Shown in pieces: positions 1 through 9,850 of a stretch of DNA of 64,000 nucleotides. Made by a program: the position numbers and the translations under genes. The stretch comes from Edaphochlamys debaryana (lineage: Eukaryota; Chlorophyta; Chlorophyceae; Chlamydomonadales): NCBI GenBank assembly GCA_016858145.1, contig JAEHOE010000107.1, positions 186,001 to 250,000 of the forward strand, written 5' to 3'. A model generated the notes under the pieces. That model was not told the origin of the DNA. It did not search any database and was given only the letters and a program-made list of their open reading frames with translations. How positions within the stretch are numbered: the first letter of the stretch is position 1; the number at the start of each line of letters is the position of its first letter.

Positions 1-1644
1 GCGTCGGGCAGCGGCTGGTGCCAGCGGGAGGCGGAGGAGGGCTCCCCGCCGAGCTCTCCCCACCCAGCAGCAGCAGGCACTGAGTGGAGCCGCGTGGTTA
101 CGAAAGCGGTGCCGCTCCTGCCGCTACTGCCGGCAGACGGGGTACTCCGGTCAACGGCACTGCTGCTGGCAGGTCAGCAGGCGCGGCTCCATATGTCAGC
201 GGAAGGCGGCACTAATGGGGCCGGTGTCTCAGCACCGCTGGCGGGCGGTGTCTCTTTGGCGGCACCGTGGGTGGAAGTCCGGCCCATGGCTGGCCAGTGG
301 GCGAGAGCTGCCGCGGCGTTACAGACGGCGGAGGCCACGGGGAGGGTGGGCGGAGTGATCCCGTGCGGGCAACGGGGCGGCATCATAGGAACATGTGCGC
401 GGGATGGAGGCGGTGCCTCCAAAGGGGGCCCCGACAGCAGGGGGCTCCCGGAGCCACACGGCCGACCGCTACCGCCCCCGTTGGGAGCGGCGGGCGGGGT
501 TTTGCAGCAGCTGCTGGAACGTTCCAGCTCCGGGCACAGCGGGGTTTCGGCCCAAGCATTGGCGCAAGTCTCAAGCATGGCGGGGACGTCCGCTACGTCC
601 GCGCTGTGCGGGGCCTCCAGCCCCTCCGCCCAGGTGCCGTACACCCCTCAGCCGCTGCCGCTTGCCGGCAGGGGAGCGGCCAGCGGCGGCGGGAGTAACG
701 CAGGCGGCGGTCACGGCGGCGGCGGCAGGCTGAGCACTTCGCTGGGCGGCCGCGCAGCAGCCGGGGGCGAACTTTCGGGGCTGCAGTTGTCCGACCTAGC
801 TCGGCTGATCACGCGGCGGGGATGTGAGGCCGGCAGTCGCCTGCCAAGCAGCGTTGCGGTGGCGGCTGGGCCGCTTGCGGATTTCGGTCGAGGCCGTGGC
901 GGCCCGGGTGACGACCGCTGGTGCGTGGATGGACCGGCCGCTGCCCCGTCTCGGCTCCTGCCAGTGGCGGGACCGGGGCCACTGACCGTTGACGCTCTGC
1001 CGCCGTCGCCTGCCCGCTTCAGCGGCGCTGTGCTGGACCTCAGCTCTGTTGCCCTTCGGCAGCCCAGTAAGCCCAGCGGATACGGTGGCGGCTCCGGCTA
1101 CTCCAGCCGTCACCGGCAGGGGCGGCAGGAGGCACAAGAGCTTGCACCGCCCCAGCAAGAGGGCCGGGGCCTGGACGCAGCAGCAGGAACGGCGGCGGCG
1201 CCACCCATCCCCGTGCCGCCCCACATCGCGGACCTGCTGCCCGCTGAGCGGCTGCCGGCGTGGGTGTGGGTGCGCTTCCGACTGGGCACGGGGCCCGTGA
1301 GCGAGGAGGCACTCCGCTGCAGGGTAAGCGATGCGGGCATGAGAGATGTAGCTGTGAGAGCAACCCTGAGCGTTGGCGCTGACCAAGCCTGAGTATGCGC
1401 GCAGTTCACGAAGCACGTACGTACATTCCTTCCGAATATGCAACCCGCTCCGCACACCCACCACCCACGGCCCGCCGCCCGCTACTGCCCTGCCACCTGC
1501 GTACGTGCGTAGGTCCGGGCTGTCGGTGAAGGGGGCACGAGCGTGCTGTGTGACCTGCCGGCCGTCCTGCTGTCCATCTGGGAGCTGGACGAGTGGAGGT
1601 CCCTGCAGGACGGCTCCCTACTCCTCAGCCTGCGCTCCCCGTGA
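1..1644 (+). CDS. 3' part of an unrecognised low-complexity protein
   Basis: Partial gene whose 5' end lies outside the window. The frame is open from base 1 to a GTAAGC donor at 1324. The next exon starts after a TAG acceptor at 1512 and reads in phase 0 to a TGA at 1642-1644, so the exons are 1-1323 and 1513-1644. About 484 residues are visible. Most are Gly/Ala/Ser/Pro/Arg-rich and probably disordered. The last ~90 residues look more folded (IADLLPAERLPAWVWVRF, then LCDLPAVLLSIWELDEW). No family is recognised. The TGA sits inside a possible GTGAGC donor, but splicing to the only good downstream acceptor (2072) gives a stop within two codons, and a TGTAA motif lies 340 nt after the TGA. I therefore take the TGA as the true stop. 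Confidence 0.55.
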
Positions 1645-1983
1645 GCGGCTACGCGCGCGGTGTACGCGTAGTACGCGGTGAGATACTACCTATCCTGAGG
1701 CCGGCGTTGCGAGGCAGGTGCATACCATTTCGCACTGTCTGCTGCACGCAGCAGTATGTCAGTACTGACCGCTGCCATTCCGGATTCGAAATAAACCTCC
1801 GTTCATTCCTCGGCTCAGATGCATGGGGCGACGAATTGAGCTGCACTCTCATCTACATGGCCAGCTGCACATACACTACTCATCTACCTACCTACCGGTA
1901 TTCATTTAGGCACATGGATATTCTCCATCCACCCTGACGTGGTAAGTCGTTCAGTGGGCTGGCATAGAAACCCCGCATAGCTC

Positions 1984-1988
1984 TGTAA
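1984..1988 (+). terminator. Poly(A) signal TGTAA
   Basis: TGTAA, the usual polyadenylation motif of volvocine nuclear genes, lies 340 nt after the stop at 1642-1644. It supports that stop and the end of the first gene near position 2000. Confidence 0.6.
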
Positions 1989-3880
1989 TCAAATTGTCAG
2001 CCTAGCTAGGTCTACTAGGTCCCTAGCGTCCTCGCTCCCCTAAACCTCCATCTCTCCGCTCCTGCCCCCCAGGTTGTGATCGAAACGCTTTCCCCACTGG
2101 CGGCGCTCAAGGCCGCCGCCGGCCTTACTTGTACGGCACGTGGGGCTGCCCCTGGCGTCGCTGCAGTACGTACTGGACATGGCGGGCAGGACTAAGACAG
2201 AATCGCTGGCCCGCCCTCGGGGGTGACGGCAGGGCCCTGGCCGCGACGGGGCTAAGACACGTCCAGCTCTAAGGCGGAAACCTCCGCAGTACAGGCAACG
2301 CGGCTCAGCTCAAAGGGAGCAAGCAAGCGATAGTTCCTTGGTCACCGGCACGGGGTGCTTGAACTCATGCAGCGGATTGTGCTATTGGACGGCTCCATGC
2401 CTTCTTGGGAGCTGTGCACTACCTGTGGAGGACGACGAGGCCGGCATTCGTGCGGCGTCGTCATAGTCTGCGTGTGACTGCTTGCTTGCCTGCTGCCCAG
2501 GGCCCGGTGGCTGAAGGCAGGATATGCCGGTTCGTCTGACCTGAAGTGGACCTGGCGAGGAGTTCCGGGGTCGCAGATCTTCTTCGGTCGGCTGGGCCAA
2601 AAATGTTTGTTGGCGGACAGAACGCCTTGCGCCGGTATGGGTCATATGTTACATCCAGAACCCTGCCTGGGGCAGGAGGCCTCCTGGCCTGGGGTTCGTG
2701 GCTAAAGCGGACCCTTAGGGAGCGCCTGGGGTCGGGGGAAGTTGACTCTCTCCCCCTTATGCGGGGCCGGCAGCTCGTCTGCCCGCTGGCCGCAACCCTG
2801 TAACGCGTCATTCCTAAAGCGGACACTTGCCCCGCCCACTGGGTCTGGCAGACCCCATGTGCCCGACCGCCCGTCACACCCTGCGTTTGGCGGCCGGCGT
2901 ATTGTGGCACGCAGTTTTGCTTTCACTAAACCCTCAGCAGTCCCCAAGCAAGGGACTAAAGGGACCCTGTCTCCCCGGGCTGGCCATTTGCCCAGAAATT
3001 TCCGGAAATCCCCGGAAATCCCCTGAGGAGATTCGTTGCCGGGTGCGCTGTCCTGCTATCTACAAGGCTCCCCCGCAGCCCCATCAATCTTCATCATCTG
3101 AAGCAAGCCATGACTGTGTCAACAGCGTGACGGGCTTGCTTCAGCCGAAAGCAACCGCATGCGCTCGTGCGCCCCTGCTGCATCATCTTCCAGCCTCCCC
3201 TCCCTGCCCTTCTCCCCCCCTTGCCGCCGCCCCACCTCCAGCCCGCCCACGCTGCCGGCTGTGCCGATCTTGGCCGATCTCCACCCACGCGGTACCATCC
3301 CGCCCGGGCCCGTCGCGTAGCCCTGCTCCCAGGACTGTTGCGGTTTGTTCTCTAGCGAGCCCTCCTCCCTCGGCTTCCTGGCCCTTGCAGCGTGCGCGTG
3401 CAAAGCTGCCCCGACCCCGGACGGTGCGCAGGCAGGCCCTCGGTGCGATTTGTTCTCCAGCCCTCCCCCGCCGGCCCACACGACCGTGCGCAGCGTGCCA
3501 GGAACAACGTTACCACCACCACCGACCTCCGCCGGCCCCCGCCCGGCTGCCCGGCCGGTCCCCCGCGCCCCGCCCCGCATGCCGTACTAATACGGGAGCG
3601 AGAGGCCGTATCCGTATCAATACGTATCCGTAATCGAACGGGAACTAATACGTATCGGCAACCCTGACGGGGGGCAGCCCCACCATGGCCGCCGTCCGGT
3701 GATCATGCCTCACGTTACCATCACGCCGCCTCCCTGGCCCTGGAACCCTTTTCACAGGCGCTGCTACACACAAGGCATCCGCCCCTATCCTTGCTGCCGT
3801 ACTACGCATGTCGTACAGCACGAAGCCCCTTGTTCTTGTCCACACGGCGGCAGGGCCCCAGCCAGCTTTATCTCATACCG
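1989..3880. other. Intergenic, repeat-derived DNA
   Basis: No frame with convincing coding character and splice sites was found. The stretch 2600-2660 (GGCGGACAGAACGCC, then ATGTTACATCCAGAAC) resembles the interior of the hAT-type MITE at 42071-42537. The stretch 2795-2830 (CTGTAACGCGTCATTCCTAAA) closely matches 50936-50955. A cluster of TACGTATC/CCGTAT words sits at 3586-3655. The region probably holds decayed mobile elements. The part nearest 4340 should include the 3' UTR of the next (minus-strand) gene, although no clear TGTAA was seen. Confidence 0.5.
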
Positions 3881-3898
3881 CCGGCAGCCAGAAAAGCC

Positions 3899-4230
3899 TT
3901 GTCCGGGCCCCAGAAGCTCGCCAGCGGTTCTGAGGACTGTGAGGCATGCGCCTGCGCCACAGCCGCCGTACGGACGCTGCCGTACGGTGCACAGCGTGTG
4001 TGCAGGCCCCATCCGCCACGCCGCCCATGCATACCCAGCCAGCCTGCGTTATCCGGCAGGCCAGGCAGTCTAAGCCGCCTTGTCCGGGCCCCAGAAGCTC
4101 GCCAGCGATGTCCCGGGCTGTAAGGCATCCGCCCGCGCCACAGCCGCCGTAAGCACGCTGCCGTACGGTGCACACTGCACAGCGTGTGTGCAGGCCCCAG
4201 CCGCCACGCAGCCCATCCACCCTCCCTCCA
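3899..4230. repeat. 181-bp imperfect tandem duplication
   Basis: TCCGGGCCCCAGAAGCTCGC occurs at about 3902 and again 181 bp later at about 4083. In both copies it is followed at matching spacing by CGCCACAGCCGCCGTA, GCTGCCGTACGGTGCACA and CAGCGTGTGTGCAGGCCCCA. The second copy is interrupted by small indels and fades around 4220. The duplication lies just beyond the stop of the minus-strand gene at 4340, probably within or next to its 3' UTR. Confidence 0.85.
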
Positions 4231-4339
4231 GCTGGACATGCCGGTGCCTGGGAGCAAGCTGGCTCAGCTCGGCCCTGCCGTACGAAGCTCTGCCCTTCTG
4301 TCTCCCGCATCGATGCACAGCAGGTTGGCCCTGCCCCGC

Positions 4340-7300
4340 CTACTGCTGCTTGCGGCTCCGAGGCGGGGGCCGCTGCAAGTCCAGAAGCGTCCGTGGGGGC
4401 GGCAGGGCACCCGCCCGGCGCCTGGGCGGAGGCCGGGCGCGGATCCGCGAGGGCGGCGGCGGCGGCGGGGGCGGCGGCGGCGGCGGGGACGCTGCACCAA
4501 AGAGAATTGTGGGGCACAAGGCAGGTCAGGGAGGATCAAGGAAGGGCACCATCACCGCCAGCGACTTCACTCCGCCCAAACAAGCAGCCGTCAGCGGCAC
4601 GGGCCCACTCGCACGCTCCCCGCCGACATCCGCCCCGCACCGCCCCGCACCGCTCACCCCCATGGTCCCAGCTGAACTTGATGTACTCGATCAGGACCTC
4701 GGTAACGTTCCAGGCCCGCAGCCAGATCAAGCCCTGCCGCCCGACGCCGCAGTCTTCTAGGCCGCTGGTGCTTATCGTTGCGGGGCCCGCGGCGTACGGG
4801 AAAGGCTGCAGCGTCATCCCCGGTACGCCGAGCTCGGTCCGCGGCGGCACGCATGCGCCCTTGCTCTCGGCAGGTGGTACCATGCTGATGCCGATCGCGC
4901 CCGCGCCGCTCTCTCCGCCCACGATGCAGACCCAGGCGAGGCCGCTGAGGCAGGGCTGCTCTGCGTCCGGGTCCAGGCTGCGCTCCAGCAGGCCCTCAAA
5001 GGAAGCGAGGCGGTAGCCCACCACCACGTCACGCACCCGGCCCTTCATGTTCAGGATGAGCTCCGTGCCCGGGTCACCGGGCTTAAGCCTGTATGTTGGC
5101 GGGCAAGAGGAGTGGAGGGGGGCAAAGGGTGTGAAGTCGTGGGCTGAGGTGAGGAGAGCGTTGGGAGGCTGGAGGAATAAATGGCGTGCAAGATGAAACG
5201 GGTGGGCGCGAGGCGCGGGTGGCGTGCGCAGGCTTCAGCCCCCGCGCCGCCACGTGTCACGCCAGCACTGGACCCCAATGCGCCCCACGTCACCCGTCTC
5301 CTCGGTCTATATGTATGTCACCCCAGTCCTCGGCCCTCCAAGCTCCCCCCTAGCCCGCCCTCCACGTTCCCTCCCCCTACTCCCACCACAAGCCGCACTG
5401 ACCCGCCGGTGGCGAACCTCAGCAGCCGGCTGCAGCCCGAGGCGTACGAGATGGTGGGGAGCGCCGGGTCCATGTGCCACCCCGCCGCGCAGTCCACCAC
5501 CTGCAGCCCGGTGCTGTCACCTAGGGAGGCCACGGCCTGGGCCCAGTAGGACGGCAGGGAGGCCGTGGAGAGGGGGCCCAGGGGCAGCTCGCTGAACTCG
5601 AGGACGTACGAGTCGGAGGGCTGGGCGCCGCGGGGCGCGGGAGGGGGCGACGGGGGTGGGGGCGCTGCAAGGGCGGGGACGGGCGGGGGAGTGGAGTGGG
5701 CACATGGGCGTTGCAAAGGGGCCCTTGGTGGAGTGAACTACCTCAGCAGCACTCCAGCGCCTGCGACAAGCCTTGCGGCCCACGGCCCCCTTTTTCCGCT
5801 TTCATCTGGCATGTTGTGCTTCCCCCCAACCCCGCAGCCTCAAGCATCAAGCCCGCCCGCCCCACGCCTCCCGCCCGGTGCCTCTCCTGCCCCGTGCCTT
5901 TGAGCTGCAACGCACCGTCGTAGTCCCAGGTGAACCTGATGTACTCGATGAGCAGCTCCGTGACATTGGAGGCGTACAACCTGATGGACTGCTGCCGGTA
6001 GTCCTTGCACCCCTGCACCCCGCCAGAGCTAAGCGTCGCGGGCGCTTCAGAGTAGGTGAAAGACACCCCCGGGCTGACGTCCAGCGGCGACCCAGCCTCC
6101 GTGTTGGGAGGCACGCAGGAGCCATTGCTCTCGGTGGGCGTGGGCCGCACGAGCGCAATGGGCTGCCAGCCCTCCTCGCCTCCCATGATGCACTCCCACC
6201 CAATGGAGCTCGCGCACTGCCCTTCAGCGTTCAGCTCCTGTGCGCCCGCGAACGACGCCAGGCGGTAGCCCACCACCACGCCCTTCACGCGCGCCTTCAT
6301 GGTCAGCACGAGTCTGGCTTCGGGCTGGAATGACTCTGGGTCAGACCTGTGCGCGGCGCGAGAGAGCCGGTGAGCTGCCCTTCGCTGCGGCGGCCTGCCT
6401 GTGCGTTCCCATGACTTGCCGCTTGAGAAGCGCGACACTACCGGTAGTGCTACTGCCGCAAGCCAATGCGCACGCACCAACCCGCCGCGCGCTGACGCAC
6501 ATGCAAAGCGCATCGACCCCGGTCGCCGCGGAGCCTCACCCGTCCGTGGAGATTCGCAGCAGCTTACTACAGCCGCTAGCGTACGACATGGTAGATGAAG
6601 AGCTCTGCCACCCCGCCGCGCAGTCCACCACCTGCAGCCCGGCGCTGTCTCCTAGCGAGGCCACGGCCTGGGCCCAGTAGGGCGGCAGGGAGGCCGCGGA
6701 GAGGGGGCCCAGGGGCAGCTCGCTGAACTCGAGGACGTAAGAGTCGGAGGGCTGGGCGCCGCGGGGCACGGGAGGGGATGGAGGCAGGGGCGGGGTAGAC
6801 GGGGCCGGGGGCGAGGGCGCTGCGGACAAGGATGCAGGGGAGTGGGCAGTCAGTCACGGCATGGAGCATGCATGCTCCACCTTGCCCCTCGCCCTCGCCC
6901 ACGCCTGACCCCTCCTCATCATCCCTCATCTCGCCCATACTGGTATTGCCAGGGCCATGCGACCCCCTACGTCGCATAGAGCCTCCTCTACCCCCTCGCC
7001 CCTCAAGACCAAGTCACGCACGCACGCACGTGAGGGCATCCAGTTGATCTGGATGTATTCGATTAGGATCTCGGTGACGTTAAAGAGCTGGGGGATTGGA
7101 GGAACACAAAAGTGAAATGGGAAAGCAGGCTGAGGTCTAAAGGGTGACATTGTGAGGGGTGACAGGACGATGCTTGGACAGGACGATGGCTGTGCTGCTG
7201 AAGCAGGCATCCGGCGGAGCAAGCCACGCGCAAGCCCGAGGTGGGCTCGAGCTGTAGGTCACCGGGGGCTAGGCACACACAGCAAGGGGTACGTGGCCTT

Positions 7301-8289
7301 GAGGCCTTGGCCTGGAAGTACCGCATTCGCTCGTACAAGACGTACGCACCTGGACCCACAGTACCGTCAGGGGCTCATTGCTGCAGAACTCCACGCCGGT
7401 CGAGCTGAACGTGCCCACCCCGCTGCCGTACACGTAACGGCCGGAACCAGAGGCGCCCGGGTACGACTCGCTGGTGCTCGGCGGCATGCACGAGCCGTTG
7501 TTCTCGAGGGGCGGTCTGTACGGCGTGACCAGCGGCAGACCGTCCGCTCCGACGGAAAGGAGACACCTCCATGTACATGCGGTGCGACAATCGCCGTTGT
7601 GGTCTCGGTCGTCCAAGCCAGGAAACGATGCGAGACGGTAGCCCACAACGATGTCCCTCGCCGGCCGCCGCAGCGGAAACTGCAGCAGTGCGCCTCCTTG
7701 GTCGAATGGCGCCCTGAAGAGCGTGAAAGGCCGGAGATGGGTGGGTGGCGTTAAGGAGGGCGGCATGGTGGGGGCGTTCCAAGGACCAGGATGATCTCGG
7801 TTAGTTCCAAGGGTCGAGCCGCAGGCCGGTCCACCCACGTCCGCGTGGGTCCCGGTATGTGGACCGGGACTCACTCTGCGTTCGAAAGACGTAGAACCTT
7901 GCTGCAGTTACTGGCGAAGGCCGTAGCTCCTCCACTGGCCCATCCTCTTGCGCAGTCGACCACGGAGAGGTAGGGGTTACCCGAAAACCCGTTGATGGCC
8001 TCATTCCACGACCGGGGCAGATAGCGAGCTTCTGGCCGGCCCAGCGGCAGCCCCTCAAATGAAAGCACGAAGGTGTCTTCTGTGTTGGCTGCGAGACATT
8101 TGCGGGAAGAGGAGCGCCGGGGCAAGCAGGGCTGGAGGGCGGGGTCGAGGATGGTCCAAGGCATGGCACGCCCGGGGCTTCGGTCGGCAGCAATCTAGCG
8201 CGTGTCCATGGCATCATACCTGCTCCACAACACGACCATAAGGCCGCGACGAGAAGGCCTATGAGCGGGAGCGACAGCTGCTCACTCAT
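4340..8289 (-). CDS. Secreted three-module glycoprotein with Pro-rich linkers
   Basis: Nine exons in transcript order: 8289-8220, 8088-7875, 7713-7350, 7087-7030, 6819-6540, 6346-5916, 5664-5403, 5088-4658, 4491-4340, giving 753 aa with every phase consistent. Residues 1-23 form a signal peptide (MSEQLSLPLIGLLVAALWS). Three copies of a ~210-residue module follow, at about 24-235, 260-472 and 495-703. Shared motifs are VxDCAxGW, SxCSKLLR, VVGYRLASF, G(S/A)C(V/M)PP and a terminal NVTExLIEYI with a conserved N-glycosylation sequon. Modules 2 and 3 are preceded by PPSPP-type linkers. The protein ends in a proline run and a basic tail (exon 9). I do not recognise the family, and it lacks the usual pherophorin cysteine pattern. 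An extracellular-matrix role is inferred. An in-frame upstream ATG exists at 8325, but the 8289 start gives a normal signal peptide. Confidence 0.8.
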
Positions 8290-9850
8290 GTCGGCCCCAC
8301 CAGTGTACTGGCCGGGAGAATGCAAACGATGTCGCTTTGCAGTGTTTCAAGCTCAGCGGTACTGTAAGTATCCGAGTCGACAGGTCTGCCCACTCGCGAG
8401 AAGCGACCGCGTCCCCGCGTGTACACGCGCCATCGCCGCAAGCTATGCGACTATCTTTCTGCGCAGCGTGAACGTTTCATCAACTTATTCTTGTATGCGA
8501 GCGTCGGCCGCGCAGCATGAGGCCGCTCATGGCATTCCCCCGCCCGCCCTTTGGGGTCCCCGCCAAAACGGAGCTCCGAGAGGCGTAGAGGCAGGCCGAC
8601 GTGGGTCGGATGAACTAGAGGCGTAGAGGCGGGAGTCGGCGCGCGCTTCATGGCGGCCCTCCTGCTGTTCTCTCCGAGGGGCTCACGGTCATAAGCTGTA
8701 CAGGTGTTCACGGGTGTTCCGCCGCTACCACGCACTTGTCGCCACCCAACCCCTTCCTTCCGGCCCGCCCCCAGCCCTCGCCCTCGGCCCCAGTCATTCA
8801 TCTCCGAACCCCAGCCTCAAAGACCTGGCAGAGCAGGAACACATACCCTGCTGCAGCCCGCCTGCCTCGCTGGCCATGACTAATGACTCTCAGACGACTC
8901 GGAGTCTGGCCCCGCCTAACGGCAGTGCTGGCCTTCGCGGCGGCGCCGCTCATGCTGTTTGGTCGCCCACAGAAAGCGGTATGTAAAGCGGGCCTGGTGC
9001 GTAGCTTTCGTGTTTGGCGGTGCGGAGGATGTCACTAAGGGCTCAAGAGGCCAGTATTGAGCCATGCCGGGATGCCGCATGCGTGTCTTCGGTGGGGGTT
9101 GGGGCTGTTAGGGACGGCCCCTGCTGTTGCAACGGTACACCCGTGGGACACAAAACTCGTCAGCACACAGTGCTGGCGCACTAGCCCCTCAATCAGATCA
9201 CAGCACGCGCTAGCGAGGGGTGTAGGAGCGAACAACGAGGCAACGAGCAGCGCTGGCGAGCCTGCGGGGGAGCTACTACGGCACGTGGACGGTGGACCCC
9301 AGACCCCAGGCCATTCGGACCTAGCTCACTGCACATTGACCCTTGCCCGATGACACTTGCAGCCACAGGGGTCTGACTGCTTGCAGCTAACAAGGCTCGA
9401 CAGCAGCACGAGCAACCGTGCTCCGAACCCAGATGTCAGCTCATGCCACAGTCCTCAATTAATCTGGCGTTTTGCTACAGTACCGCGCGGTGGCGCGCAA
9501 CTGAGCGCCTTTCGGCGCAGAACTAGTACAGTAGGCAGTAAGCAGCAGCAACAACCCTAACAACTAGACAATAACCTGCCATGTTGGCAGTAGTGCTCAC
9601 ACGAAGCTTGCCCCAATGAAGCGTGTTTGTAGGCGGCTAGGAGGTGAGTGGCCATGTCTGGCCATGCATACCGGTAGTGGGACGTCTTGAGATGCTTTTC
9701 CTATCCCTACGGACGTGGGACCGTGTGGGCCCGGCCTCAAGGCCAACCCCTCTCCCCAAGCTCAGACACATTGGGGTACGTACCACCCTTGCATACGGTA
9801 TGCTTGATGCCAGAGCCAGGGACGTGCAGGCCCTGGTACTCCGCTTCGCC
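8290..9850. other. Intergenic region between the two secreted-protein genes
   Basis: This should hold the promoter of the gene starting at 8289 and the 3' UTR of the gene ending at 9851, both on the minus strand. I see no further coding exon, no clear TATA box and no clear TGTAA. An AGTACAGTAGGCAGTAAGCA stretch near 9527 and several short open frames are not supported by splice signals. Confidence 0.5.

Noticed and set aside
1641..2230. A third exon of the first gene after a GTGAGC donor at 1641
   Set aside because: Joining to the acceptor at 2072 gives a stop within two codons, and a TGTAA motif follows the TGA at 1642 at a normal distance.
2827..3633. A 268-codon plus-strand frame
   Set aside because: It is Pro/Ser/Arg-rich without pattern, no splice sites or signal sequence fit, and it runs through repeat-derived DNA.
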